Source: Bacteroidales bacterium UBA6117 (GTDB lineage Bacteria; Bacteroidota; Bacteroidia; Bacteroidales; VadinHA17). Taken from it: 55,882 nucleotides of DNA. The stretch spans positions 11,211-67,092 of the forward strand of contig DIWB01000015.1 of the NCBI GenBank assembly GCA_002428385.1, in the 5' to 3' direction. A program made the translations under genes and the position numbers. Each line of letters starts with the position of its first letter. The stretch's first letter is position 1. The notes below the pieces were generated by a model. The model made no database searches and was not told the DNA's origin. It saw only the letters and a list, made by a program, of their open reading frames with translations. Of this stretch, positions 41,138 through 50,682 are shown in pieces.

Positions 41138-42046
41138 TTATTTAACATTCATGGCAGCAAGCATATTGCCATATACATTGTTCAGTGCTGCGAGGTTTTC
41201 GTTAAGTCTGGTCATCTGGTCACGATACTTTTTGGCATCGCCGGCCGAATCTGAAAGATCTTTCATAAGGGTCTGGATACCTTTCTGAAGGTTTTCGCTT
41301 TCCCTGATATGTCCATCCACTCCCTTGCGCTGCAATTCATAAACGGCATTCAGTGCCGAGAGGTTTTTGTTCAGCGATTCAAGCTGCTGCTGGTATGACC
41401 TGCCTCCCGATTCGATCAACGAATACGATTCGGCAAGCTTCCCGTAGTTGGAATTGGAATCGGAGATGATTTTGGCTGTTGACTGGTATGAGTCAGCCAG
41501 CTTCCCGAGGGCTGAATCAGCAGCGTGTATAGTGTTCATGTACTTCGATGATGCGGCTGAAATGTCACCCATCACATTAATATTGGAGGTGGCTTCGCTG
41601 AATTTCTTCATGCCAACGCCAAGTTTCTGGAACAAATCAGGCGTAATATCAGCGCTTTCGAGCATCTCGTCGAATTTAGAGAGGGCATAGGAACCGCTTC
41701 CGGCGCCGCCGCCGCTGCTGCCTCCGATAGCTCCTCCGAATCCTCCGCCGATAGCTCCGGCATATCCTCCTCCTGAGACGCCTCTGGCTGTGGGTTCATC
41801 CTCCTTTATGCCGGCAAGCTCAGGATATACAAGCGTCCAGTCAACCTCCTCATGAAGGGGCTCGAACGCTGAAAAAAAGAAGATTACTGCTTCTGTGAAC
41901 AGACCGACGGTCAGCATTAATCCTGCGCCATTCCAGTGCTGTATTTTAAACAATGCACCAACGATTACAACTGAAGCGCCAATACCATACAGCTTGGCCA
42001 TGAAGTTCTTGTATCCGCTCGACTGAACTATTTCTGCTAGGCTCAT
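41138..42046 (-). CDS. gldL: Type IX secretion motor protein GldL/PorL
   Basis: This 302-residue inner-membrane protein has two transmembrane helices at the start (about 15-60, FMAKLYGIGASVVIVGALFKI and GLMLTVGLFTEAVIFFFSAF). The second carries the conserved membrane Glu (TEAVIF) proposed for proton coupling. A very Gly-rich linker follows (about 95-120), then a coiled-coil cytoplasmic tail with repeated NYGKLAESY-like and LNKNLSALNAVYE-like segments. The length is nearer PorL than the shorter GldL of flavobacteria. Confidence 0.94.
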   Translation of the reverse strand: MSLAEIVQSSGYKNFMAKLYGIGASVVIVGALFKIQHWNGAGLMLTVGLFTEAVIFFFSAFEPLHEEVDWTLVYPELAGIKEDEPTARGVSGGGYAGAIGGGFGGAIGGSSGGGAGSGSYALSKFDEMLESADITPDLFQKLGVGMKKFSEATSNINVMGDISAASSKYMNTIHAADSALGKLADSYQSTAKIISDSNSNYGKLAESYSLIESGGRSYQQQLESLNKNLSALNAVYELQRKGVDGHIRESENLQKGIQTLMKDLSDSAGDAKKYRDQMTRLNENLAALNNVYGNMLAAMNVK

Positions 42047-42076
42047 TTAACTGGTTATTTAAAGGTTATTTTAATT

Positions 42077-43426
42077 CTATTGATTTACACCTATGTATGA
42101 TCTTACATTACGGAATCCGATATAGGATTTGGTTGAATCCTGATATTCGTAATCCCTTGAGCTTGTCTGGAGGAAATAGGCTATATCCTTCCATGAACCG
42201 CCCCTTATTACTTTACGCTTGAGGACAGGCGGATCCTGAGGACGTGCGTTGTACTCGTAGTTGGGATTCAGGTCGTGCTCGAAAATATATGCCGAGGGAT
42301 GATAGGCGCCAAGCGTCCATTCTGCAACGTTTCCCGACATGTCGAACAGTCCGTATTCATTTGGTTCATACGATCCTGCCTTCGCGGTATACACTGTTCC
42401 GTCATCTATATAGTTACCGCGCAGGGGTTTGAAGTTGGCGAGGAAACAACCCTCGTAATTCCTGGTGTAAGGTCCGCCCCATGGGTACATCGAGAGATCG
42501 AGGCCGCCCCTGGCAGCATATTCCCACTCGGTTTCAAGCGGCAGACGGTATGCCTGTACGTCGGCAATGCCGTTCTTCCTCAGAGCCGTGTTCATATAAT
42601 CCGTCCTCCACCTGCTGAAGGCTTGTGCCTGTGACCATGATACACCTACCACCGGGTAATCGTCAAACGACGGATGCCAGAAGTAGAGATCTGCCTGCGG
42701 ATCATTGAACGAATAGGTGAAATCCCTGATCCAGCAAAGCGTGTCGGGATATATATTAATGGTATCATGCCTGATGAATGAGGAACGGTTCCTGACGTCT
42801 GTCATATTTCCGTTGCGGTCAATCACCTGTCCTATGTATTTCCATGTGTTGTTTGCATAGTCGTTGACATACTTGGCCTTTGCAGCCTGCTGATAATCAA
42901 CCCAGAAATAGGTGAAATTAAGCTTCCTGACATCAATCTGCTTCTTGCCGTTGAACCTTTCCTCGGGAGGATAAAACATCTCCTCGAGCACAGCTGCAGT
43001 GGTCTCTTCTCTGGGATCGATCTTTTCAGCCCAGTTGATGACTGGCGGGTCTACCGGATTACCATCGTCATCGACGACAAAATATTCGCGGTCGGGAACC
43101 TGCGCTTCTCCCAGCTTGGTCCTGAGAATCGAATCCCTGACATAATACACAAACTGACGATACTTGTTATTGGTTATTTCCGTCTGGTCCATCCAGAATG
43201 CCTCCACAGTAACGGTTTTGGAGATGCTGTTCATCGCGAAGACCGCATCCTGATCGCTCGGACCCATTGTAAAACTACCCGCGGGAATGAAAGCCATTTC
43301 GAAAGGTTCCGGCTCAAAGAAGTTCTTTCTGCCCGGGACTCCGGTCAGTTCTCCGTTATCCGATGACTTACATCCGCCTAACAATATCATAATTATCAGA
43401 GCTGGAAGGATTACCTTTTTCATCAT
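42077..43426 (-). CDS. gldK: Type IX secretion lipoprotein GldK/PorK
   Basis: This lipoprotein of about 449 residues has the signal KKVILPALIIMILLGGC, with the lipidated Cys at about 19. The body has the sulfatase-modifying-factor fold: AFIPAGSFTMGPSDQD, SVSKTVTVEAFWMDQTEITNNKYRQFV-like text, WEYAARGG, EYGLFDMSGNVAEWT, VIRGGSWKD and SYIGFRNVRSY. The fold is reused structurally here; GldK forms a ring with GldN under the outer membrane. ATG 43426 or 43423 gives the proper signal peptide. An earlier in-frame ATG at 43519 would put a Cys- and His-rich run before it. A nested inverted repeat lies in its leader. Confidence 0.93.
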   Translation of the reverse strand: MMKKVILPALIIMILLGGCKSSDNGELTGVPGRKNFFEPEPFEMAFIPAGSFTMGPSDQDAVFAMNSISKTVTVEAFWMDQTEITNNKYRQFVYYVRDSILRTKLGEAQVPDREYFVVDDDGNPVDPPVINWAEKIDPREETTAAVLEEMFYPPEERFNGKKQIDVRKLNFTYFWVDYQQAAKAKYVNDYANNTWKYIGQVIDRNGNMTDVRNRSSFIRHDTINIYPDTLCWIRDFTYSFNDPQADLYFWHPSFDDYPVVGVSWSQAQAFSRWRTDYMNTALRKNGIADVQAYRLPLETEWEYAARGGLDLSMYPWGGPYTRNYEGCFLANFKPLRGNYIDDGTVYTAKAGSYEPNEYGLFDMSGNVAEWTLGAYHPSAYIFEHDLNPNYEYNARPQDPPVLKRKVIRGGSWKDIAYFLQTSSRDYEYQDSTKSYIGFRNVRSYIGVNQ

Positions 43427-43457
43427 ATTATAATTTTGAATTTTAATGGTATGATGG

Positions 43458-43515
43458 AACCCACATGGTTGAAATTTATATGCATGCATGTTTGTGTGTT
43501 TGATACATGTGGGTT
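43458..43515 (-). promoter_or_regulatory. Nested inverted repeat in the gldK leader
   Basis: AACCCACATG (43458-43467) and CATGTGGGTT (43506-43515) are exact inverses, 38 bases apart. Near their centre lies the 10-bp palindrome ATGCATGCAT (43480-43489). It could be an operator or an RNA hairpin 31 bases upstream of gldK. No matching promoter box is clear in this gap. Confidence 0.5.
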
Positions 43516-43562
43516 TCATAATTCTAAATAATTTTGTATTGCAAGTAAATTTTTTTAAAATC

Positions 43563-44507
43563 TTATAAGAACCTTATGCTTTTGTATCTCATCGGACTCT
43601 TGCCCATACTGAGACTGAAACAATAATTCACCATGAATTCGTGCGACCCGTGGGTGTTTTTTCTGATATCCGAGACCGGGAAGTCGTAAGCGTATCCGAC
43701 TCTGATACCATTAAACAATTCAATCCCAACAATTCCCACCAGTGCGTCACCTGGTCTGTAAGAAACGCCCCCCCATGCCTTTTTATTGTATCTTACCAGA
43801 GAAGTTGCAGAAAATTGTATTGCTTTTCCGTCGCTGATTACAAAGAATGACGGTAGCAGCTCAAGCGACGGATTGGGAAGCTGCAGTATATAGCCGGCTG
43901 TTGCATAGTAATGCCTGCTTATGTATGACACTCCCTTGGTGAATTTTACCTTTGGCTGGTTGATATGTGTCACCGATATTCCTGCATAATATTTATCAGT
44001 AGTATAGTAAACACCCAAACCCGCATCGAAGTTCACTGAACTCTCCTTTCCCTCGGGGATCAGGGGATCGCCCGACGGAGGAGTGAATACATCGCCCGAC
44101 GGTATTGACCATTCCGGATCGAGAGTCATATTGAACATACCCGCATTGATACCAATGCCAAGCTTGCCCATACCTATATCAGCAATATACGCATACGACA
44201 GTGCAATATTTATGTCCTTGTCGAAACCCAGCATATCATTCTGAACCATCAGCCCGACGCCGCTGCTTATTCCGAAAGGCGCAACCGGCGCACTTATATT
44301 GAATACAGTGGTCGAAGGTGCGCCGTCGAATCCCACCCATTGCTGGCGGTTGAGAGCGGTTGCACATATCATCCCCGAGGTTCCGGCATATCCCGGATTG
44401 AAGGTCAGGGTGTTGAACATATAGTTGCTTGTTATGGGATCCTGCTGTGTGTAGGCCGGGGCAACTGCAAGCAGGAAGAACAGGAGTAGTGTGGCTGACT
44501 TTTTCAC
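43563..44507 (-). CDS. PorP/SprF family type IX secretion membrane protein
   Basis: This 314-residue protein has a signal peptide (KKSATLLLFFLLAVAPAYTQ). It continues QDPITSNYMFNTLTFNPGYAGTSGMICATALNRQQWVGFDGAPSTTVFN, the typical PorP/SprF start. The rest is a predicted outer-membrane barrel ending in a basic Arg-Phe-rich tail. Members tether secreted proteins or the PorKN ring and SprB-type adhesins. The order porP-K-L-M-N is that of Porphyromonas. A gap of 136 bases separates it from gldK. Confidence 0.9.
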   Translation of the reverse strand: MKKSATLLLFFLLAVAPAYTQQDPITSNYMFNTLTFNPGYAGTSGMICATALNRQQWVGFDGAPSTTVFNISAPVAPFGISSGVGLMVQNDMLGFDKDINIALSYAYIADIGMGKLGIGINAGMFNMTLDPEWSIPSGDVFTPPSGDPLIPEGKESSVNFDAGLGVYYTTDKYYAGISVTHINQPKVKFTKGVSYISRHYYATAGYILQLPNPSLELLPSFFVISDGKAIQFSATSLVRYNKKAWGGVSYRPGDALVGIVGIELFNGIRVGYAYDFPVSDIRKNTHGSHEFMVNYCFSLSMGKSPMRYKSIRFL

Positions 44508-44689
44508 TTTTTTAATATGATAAGTGGGTTAAGCTCATTAGTTGAACTTATAAAGTAACACAAAAAAAAATAAAAGTATACAAACCCGCCAGGGAGAGGT
44601 CAAAACTTTTAAACATTCCTGATCTATTATCCACAAAGAATATTCCAAATCTTCCTGAAAACGTGAAAGAATTGAAATTATTTGAGGTG

Positions 44690-45859
44690 TCAGGATTTTA
44701 ATCTGCCCGAAGCCAGTACCCATTTGTCGGGAACCTCATTCCTGTTGGCTTTCAGGTAGTCGTCGTGAGAGCAGGAAATATATGTATTCTGATTGTTTTC
44801 ATCCCTTAATTCGATCCACCACCTCTCGGTCAGATTGCTCTTTACAAAGATAAGATCTTCCTCAAGGTCGGTCAGCCTGACATGATACCTGATGAACCTG
44901 CCTGTGTTGCTGTCGCTCAGCAGTGGTGTCTCACACTGCTTCTGAGAAAAGCCTTCAAGGAAAAACCAGAGGATCTGGGCAGCCAGCCCCGTGGTCTGGT
45001 TCCTGTTGTCGAGCCCCGGGTTTACGTCAAAAAGCCCGAATACCTTCAGGTTGTCGGATATCCCTGCATACCTTGCGAGAAGGCATATCTCCTCACCATA
45101 GAATCCGTTGGGCGTGGGCATGGCAGTGCCGGGCGCATCCGACTGCCTGACCGCAGAAATATCAAATACTGCTGCATCCGAATCCCTGAAAAGAGGTTCC
45201 ATGAGATATACAGCCTGTCTTACATCGCCTATCCTCACCAGTTCCGAATGACGCCTTGAAAATCTGTTAAGCACCTGCTGATCGTTGAGGTAGGTCTGAT
45301 AACCTATATTAATATAGTGTCTGAACGTGCTTTTACTGTTTCCGGTGATCTTATTGAGGTAATTCATCGAATCGAACGAATCGGGATTGTTGCTGTAATC
45401 GATCCGGGGATCCACTGAAAGGAGGGTGTACCTGTTGTTAAGAAGCGTGAACGATTTATCGATTGCGGTCACAAGCGCGCTGCTGCCCCCTGTTATGACC
45501 GGAAAGATGTTTTCGCTGATCAGGGCTGTGAGAACGTCAGTGAGACCTGCAACTGTATCGGCGAACGACATTCCCTGCTTCATGTTTCCCAGATCGGCCA
45601 TTTTGGTCTTGCCGGGAATCCTGGCAAGACTGTAAAGCTGCTGCCTGATCGCATCGGGAGCAGTGGATGAGCCGGGGTCGGGGGAGTTGCGCCCGTCGGG
45701 GACACCAATAAGAACTACCTTGAAATTGCTGAAATCACTTATTGTTGCATTCTCGGTGTGAATAACCGTGTTGTGAGGAAAACCGGCATTTCCCGTGAGA
45801 TTCTCCAGGCCATGCCTTTCAATGCTTACAGGATCAAAATAATCTTTCAGGTTGATCAT
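44690..45859 (-). CDS. Arginase-fold protein with degenerate metal site
   Basis: This 389-residue member of the arginase/formimidoylglutamase superfamily begins KVVLIGVPDGRNSPDPGSSTAPDAIRQQLYSL, the usual start of the fold. The metal motifs are altered. GGDHS reads GGSSALV, DAHxD reads DPRID, and SxDxDxxDP reads VFDISAVRQSDAP. Most manganese ligands, including both His, are gone, so ureohydrolase activity is unlikely. It starts at ATG 45859, two bases after the topA stop, and lies just upstream of the porP-gldKLMN block. A binding or scaffold role is possible; this is inference. Confidence 0.78.
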   Translation of the reverse strand: MINLKDYFDPVSIERHGLENLTGNAGFPHNTVIHTENATISDFSNFKVVLIGVPDGRNSPDPGSSTAPDAIRQQLYSLARIPGKTKMADLGNMKQGMSFADTVAGLTDVLTALISENIFPVITGGSSALVTAIDKSFTLLNNRYTLLSVDPRIDYSNNPDSFDSMNYLNKITGNSKSTFRHYINIGYQTYLNDQQVLNRFSRRHSELVRIGDVRQAVYLMEPLFRDSDAAVFDISAVRQSDAPGTAMPTPNGFYGEEICLLARYAGISDNLKVFGLFDVNPGLDNRNQTTGLAAQILWFFLEGFSQKQCETPLLSDSNTGRFIRYHVRLTDLEEDLIFVKSNLTERWWIELRDENNQNTYISCSHDDYLKANRNEVPDKWVLASGRLKS

Positions 45860-45861
45860 AA

Positions 45862-48168
45862 TCAATCGGAGCTAAGCCTGGTTTTTTCAGCTTTTTCAAT
45901 TATTGCAGCACATTCCTCCCTGGTCAGCTTTTCGGCAGAGGTACCCTTAGGAATCCTGTAATTCTTCTTATCCTTTGTGATATACGGCCCGTACCTTCCG
46001 TTCAGGAGCTGAATCTCACCGAAATCCTTTATTACTTTCTTCTTGTCGCTTTCCCCTTTTTCCCGGATAAGCTCAACCGCCCTTCCGGCTTCTATTGAGT
46101 AAGGATCATCAACTCCTTTCTTTAACGAAAAGAACTTGCCTGCATATCTTATATATGGTCCGAACCTGCCGATTCCTACAACCATCTCGCTGCCTTCGTG
46201 CATTCCCAGCGACCTGGGAAGCCTGAAGAGATTGAGAGCCTCTTCGAGGGTTATGGTTTCGAGGAGCTGGTCCTTGGCGAGGCTTGCAAACCGGGGTTTC
46301 CCTCCGTTTTCCGTATCACCTATCTGTGCCACAGGGCCGAACCTTCCCATTTTCACGGAAACCGGTTCTCCGGTTTCGGGATGTGTTCCAAGAATTCTTG
46401 AACCGGTTTTCCGGATCTTCTTCTCAAGTGCGTTCTCTATTGTTTTATGGAACGGATTATAGAATTTCTCAAGCATCCCCGTCCAAAGCAGCTTTCCTTC
46501 AGCTATCCTGTCAAACTGTTCCTCAACTTCTGCAGTGAAATTGTAATCGACGATCTCGGGAAAGTTCTCGACAAGATAATCACTCACCATCATTCCGATA
46601 TCCTGGGGGAAGAGTTTTGATTTTTCCTTTCCCGCCACTTCAGTTTTTTCTGTTACCGAAAGCTTCCCTTTTGAGAGCGATATTATTCTTATCTGCCGTT
46701 TTTCGCCCGGCCTGTCTTCGCGCATTACATAACCCCTCTTCTGAATGGTGGAGATTGTAGGAGCATAGGTCGAAGGTCTTCCGATGCCAAGTTCCTCGAG
46801 CTTCTTTACAAGGCTTGCTTCAGTATAGCGCGGAGGAGGAGCAGTGTATTTCTGGGTTGCTGCAATAGTGTCGTAAAAGAGAGGCATCCCGGTTTTTACC
46901 GGAGGAATGATAGATTTTTCATCATCACCGTTTTCACTGTCGGTCGATTCGGTATAGACCTTGAGGAATCCGTCGAATTTGATAACCTCACCTGTTGCTG
47001 AAAACAGAACCGGAGAATTGTTCATTTCAATGGAGATGGTGGTCCTTTCAACTTCGGCATCAGCCATCTGTGAGGCAATAGTCCTTTTCCATATCAGCTC
47101 ATAAAGCCTCTTTTCATTCTGGTTGCCTGATATCGAAGAAACGTCGGGATAGGCCGGCCTGATTGCTTCATGGGCTTCCTGTGCTCCCTTCGATTTTGTC
47201 TTGAACTGCCGTGTCTTCGAGTATTTTTCGCCGTATTCCGCGACGATCACCTCGCGCGATTTTGCAAGGGCCAGTTTTGAAAGATTGGTGGAGTCGGTCC
47301 TCATGTAGGTGATCTTACCTGCTTCGTACAGCTTCTGTGCAACCGCCATCGTCTGCGATACAGAGAACCCAAGCTTCCTGTAAGCTTCCTGCTGGAGAGT
47401 GGAAGTGGTGAAGGGGGGAGCTGGTGATCGGGTGCCGGGTTTCACGGTCACTGCCGAAACCTTGTACTGAGAGGCGGCACATAATTCGAGGAACTTCCCG
47501 GCTTCCTTCTGATCGGGGAATTTTTTCGCGGCCTCAGCCTTTATGAAACTGTTGTCCCCGGTCTCTTTTTCTGTTTTGAATATTCCGTTTACACGGAATG
47601 ACGATTCACTTTTGAAAGCGATAATATCCCTTTCCCTTTCGACGATAAGCCTTACAGCAACAGACTGAACCCTTCCGGCCGACAGCGCCGGCTGAACTTT
47701 TTTCCAGAGAACAGGAGATATCTCAAATCCCACGATCCTGTCGAGAATACGCCTTGCCTGCTGTGAATGAACCAGGTTCATGTCGACATTCCTTGGATTC
47801 ATTATGGCATTTGTGATTGCATCATGGGTTATTTCATGGAAAACTATCCTCCTTGTGGTTTCAAGATCGAGGTTGAGGACACAGGCCAGATGCCATGCAA
47901 TAGCTTCTCCCTCACGGTCCTCGTCAGATGCTATCCATACAATTTTAGATTCGGCAGCAGCCTTCCTGAGCTCGCCTACAACTTTTGCCTTTTCTTTAGG
48001 TATTTCATACTCGGGCGCGAAGTCATTTTCAATATCAATTCCGAGATTCTTCTTCTTAAGATCCCTGATATGCCCGAAACTCGAAACAACCCGGAATTCT
48101 TTCCCAAGGTATTTCTCAATGGTACGGGCCTTAGCCGGTGACTCAACAATTACTAGATTTTCGATCAT
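45862..48168 (-). CDS. topA: DNA topoisomerase I
   Basis: This 768-residue type IA topoisomerase relaxes negative supercoils. The TOPRIM domain is NLVIVESPAKARTIEKYLG at the start, with DEDREGEAIAWHL near 95. The catalytic Tyr lies in ITYMRTDSTNLSK (about 295). A C-terminal part carries repeats of the form GRFGPVAQIGD, GRFGPYIRYAGKFF and GRYGPYITKDKKNYRIP, which replace the zinc fingers of the E. coli enzyme. ATG 48168 matches the family start. It is divergent from the penicillin-binding protein gene. Confidence 0.96.
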   Translation of the reverse strand: MIENLVIVESPAKARTIEKYLGKEFRVVSSFGHIRDLKKKNLGIDIENDFAPEYEIPKEKAKVVGELRKAAAESKIVWIASDEDREGEAIAWHLACVLNLDLETTRRIVFHEITHDAITNAIMNPRNVDMNLVHSQQARRILDRIVGFEISPVLWKKVQPALSAGRVQSVAVRLIVERERDIIAFKSESSFRVNGIFKTEKETGDNSFIKAEAAKKFPDQKEAGKFLELCAASQYKVSAVTVKPGTRSPAPPFTTSTLQQEAYRKLGFSVSQTMAVAQKLYEAGKITYMRTDSTNLSKLALAKSREVIVAEYGEKYSKTRQFKTKSKGAQEAHEAIRPAYPDVSSISGNQNEKRLYELIWKRTIASQMADAEVERTTISIEMNNSPVLFSATGEVIKFDGFLKVYTESTDSENGDDEKSIIPPVKTGMPLFYDTIAATQKYTAPPPRYTEASLVKKLEELGIGRPSTYAPTISTIQKRGYVMREDRPGEKRQIRIISLSKGKLSVTEKTEVAGKEKSKLFPQDIGMMVSDYLVENFPEIVDYNFTAEVEEQFDRIAEGKLLWTGMLEKFYNPFHKTIENALEKKIRKTGSRILGTHPETGEPVSVKMGRFGPVAQIGDTENGGKPRFASLAKDQLLETITLEEALNLFRLPRSLGMHEGSEMVVGIGRFGPYIRYAGKFFSLKKGVDDPYSIEAGRAVELIREKGESDKKKVIKDFGEIQLLNGRYGPYITKDKKNYRIPKGTSAEKLTREECAAIIEKAEKTRLSSD

Positions 48169-48261
48169 GCAGGATTGGTTTAGCTCTTTCAAAATCACGA
48201 CAAAGTAAATCATTTAGGTCCCAATCTTCAAAATAATCGGTTAAGATTCTTTATTAATTAC

Positions 48262-48269
48262 TATTTTTG
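48262..48269 (+). promoter_or_regulatory. -7 element for the class A PBP gene
   Basis: TATTTTTG matches TAnnTTTG and lies 18 bases before ATG 48288. It covers an in-frame TTG, which rules that codon out as start. Confidence 0.55.
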
Positions 48270-48287
48270 GGCAAACTGTTGAAGCTA

Positions 48288-50639
48288 ATGAAGGGTGTAT
48301 CAACAAACAGGAAATACCTTATCTGGTTCTGGTCGATCTTTGCAATGCCATTCATTATTGCCATAATCCTGTTTGTACTTATATCAAAGGGGAAGCTTGG
48401 ACCCATCCCGTCATTCACCGAGCTCGAGAATCCCGAATACAACCTGGCGGCTGAAGTTTACTCCGAGGACGGAGTGCTCCTTGGCAAGATAAGTATAGAA
48501 AACCGTACCTGGACCGATTACAAGGATCTGTCACCCTATCTCGTCGATGCCCTCATTGCAACTGAAGACATACGGTATTACAGGCATTCCGGAATCGATA
48601 TCAGGGGGCTGGGCAGGGCTATCATCCGCACTATAATGCTCGGACAGAATACAGGAGGAGGAAGCACGATAACACAGCAGCTTGCAAAACAGCTCTATCC
48701 CCGCGATACGGCAAAGGTGTCAAAGCTCACCAGGCAGATAAGGCTTGGCGTTTCCAAGTTCAAGGAATGGCAGACGGCAGTGAAACTCGAACGAAGCTAC
48801 ACCAAGGAGGAGATCATTGCCATGTACCTTAATAAATATGACTTCCTCTACCAGGCTATTGGTATAAGATCGGCGGCAAGGGTCTATTTCAACACCACGC
48901 CCGACTCACTCAAGATAGAGGAGGCTGCCGTGCTGGTCGGAATGCTCAAAAATTCAAGTGCATACAACCCCAGGAAGTATCCCGACAGAATGCTCCGCAG
49001 AAGGAATATCGTGTTAAGCCAGATGGCAAAGTACGGATACCTCCATCCACAGGCAGCTGATTCACTGAAACTTCTTCCAATTGAACTCGATTTCAACATT
49101 GAAGACCATAACACCGGACTTGCAACTTATTTCAGGGAGTATCTGAGGAATATTATGAGAAGGCCGGAACCTGACCGCAACAGGTATGAACGGGAGTCAT
49201 CATACGAGGAGGCGCTATGGGAATGGAATAACAATCCGCTTTACGGCTGGTGCAACAAGAACAGGAAGCCCGACGGTTCAAATTACGATATTTACAAGGA
49301 TGGACTGAAAATATATACCACCATAAACTCCCGGATGCAGCAATATGCAGAAGAGGCGGTGGCCGAACACCTGTCAAAGGATGTTCAGCCAGGCTTTCTA
49401 AAGCGGGCAAAGGGTTTCAGGAACCCTCCCTATTCCAACGATCTTTCAAAAAAGCAGGTGGAGGACCTTATTATGAGGTCAGTAAAGGACAGTGAAAGGT
49501 ATATTATGATGAGGGCAAGAGGCGTACCAGAGGATTCGATAATGCTTGCCTTCAACACCGCAGTGCCCATGAAGGTGTTTTCGTGGAGAGGAGAGCTTGA
49601 TACTATCATGACTCCTTATGACTCGGTCCGCTATTACAAGTATTTCATCCGCTCTTCCTTTCTTGTCGAGGATCCGCATTCCGGCCATATAAAGGCTTAT
49701 GTCGGAGGACCCGACTTCAGGTATTTCAAATGGGATGCGGTAACCCAGCAGAGAAAACAGGTGGGAAGCACAATCAAGCCCTTCCTCTATACAATTGCCA
49801 TGCAGAACGGCTATACTCCATGCGATGAGGTGGAGAATATCCCAAGGTCGTTCGATCTCCCCGGCGACTCGGTGCCCTGGATCCCCAGGAGCTCCGGACC
49901 TAAGGAATATCACGGCAAAATGGTTACCCTCAAATGGGGGCTGGCCCAGTCCGAAAACTATATCTCGGCATGGGTTATGCAGATGTTCAGGCCTTCAGCT
50001 GTTGTCGACCTGATGAAACGGATGGGTGTCAGAAGTTTCATCGATCCTGTACCTTCAATATTTCTTGGAACCTCCGATATCAAACTCGAGGAGATGGTGG
50101 GAGCCTACTCTACATACGCCAACAGGGGTGTTTATACAAGACCCCTGTATGTAACCCGTATAGAGGATCAGAACGGAAACGTTGTCTCGAGGTTTACCCA
50201 GCAGATTGAAGAGGTCCTCAGCGAGGAACAGGCCTACCTGATGCTCGACCTGCTCCAGGGGGTGGTACAGATAGGTTCCGGTAACAGACTAAGAAGAGAA
50301 CCCTTTGTTTTGCTGAATCAGATAGGAGGAAAAACAGGAACCACTCAGAACAATGCCAATGGATGGTTCATGGGGGTTATCCCGAATCTGGTTGCGGGAG
50401 TATGGAGCGGCTGGGAAGACCAGGCAATCCATTTCGAAACGCTCAGCGAAGGACAGGGAGCAGCCATGTCGCTCCCTGTGTTCGGTATATTCCTTAAGAA
50501 GTTGTATTCAGACCCTCTTTTTGCCGATATGCAATCGGATGAGTTCGAGCGTCCGGCCAATTTCAGCATCGAACTCGACTGTGACAAGGCAAAGAGGGAA
50601 AGCTCACGAAGAGGAGGATACGTCAGGGAAAGATATTAA
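48288..50639 (+). CDS. Penicillin-binding protein 1A, bifunctional
   Basis: This 783-residue class A enzyme polymerises and cross-links peptidoglycan in the periplasm. One transmembrane helix lies near the start (LIWFWSIFAMPFIIAIILFVLI). The glycosyltransferase GT51 domain shows ATEDIRYYRHSGID with the catalytic Glu, GGSTITQQLAKQLYPR and KEEIIAMYLNKYDF. The transpeptidase domain has the Ser in GSTIKPFLYTIAM (about 494), SENYISAW and GGKTGTT (about 681). ATG 48288 is chosen because the upstream TTG lies in the promoter. It is convergent with radA. Confidence 0.95.
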   Translation: MKGVSTNRKYLIWFWSIFAMPFIIAIILFVLISKGKLGPIPSFTELENPEYNLAAEVYSEDGVLLGKISIENRTWTDYKDLSPYLVDALIATEDIRYYRHSGIDIRGLGRAIIRTIMLGQNTGGGSTITQQLAKQLYPRDTAKVSKLTRQIRLGVSKFKEWQTAVKLERSYTKEEIIAMYLNKYDFLYQAIGIRSAARVYFNTTPDSLKIEEAAVLVGMLKNSSAYNPRKYPDRMLRRRNIVLSQMAKYGYLHPQAADSLKLLPIELDFNIEDHNTGLATYFREYLRNIMRRPEPDRNRYERESSYEEALWEWNNNPLYGWCNKNRKPDGSNYDIYKDGLKIYTTINSRMQQYAEEAVAEHLSKDVQPGFLKRAKGFRNPPYSNDLSKKQVEDLIMRSVKDSERYIMMRARGVPEDSIMLAFNTAVPMKVFSWRGELDTIMTPYDSVRYYKYFIRSSFLVEDPHSGHIKAYVGGPDFRYFKWDAVTQQRKQVGSTIKPFLYTIAMQNGYTPCDEVENIPRSFDLPGDSVPWIPRSSGPKEYHGKMVTLKWGLAQSENYISAWVMQMFRPSAVVDLMKRMGVRSFIDPVPSIFLGTSDIKLEEMVGAYSTYANRGVYTRPLYVTRIEDQNGNVVSRFTQQIEEVLSEEQAYLMLDLLQGVVQIGSGNRLRREPFVLLNQIGGKTGTTQNNANGWFMGVIPNLVAGVWSGWEDQAIHFETLSEGQGAAMSLPVFGIFLKKLYSDPLFADMQSDEFERPANFSIELDCDKAKRESSRRGGYVRERY

Positions 50640-50682
50640 TTATTTCGCCCAATTCCCCAGTCCCGTCAGGGGCGTAATAATT

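Noticed and set aside
44508..44689. tRNA or small RNA between porP and the arginase-like gene
   Set aside because: There is no TTCGAATC-type T loop and no stable stem series; the stretch is A/T-rich with no feature I can support.
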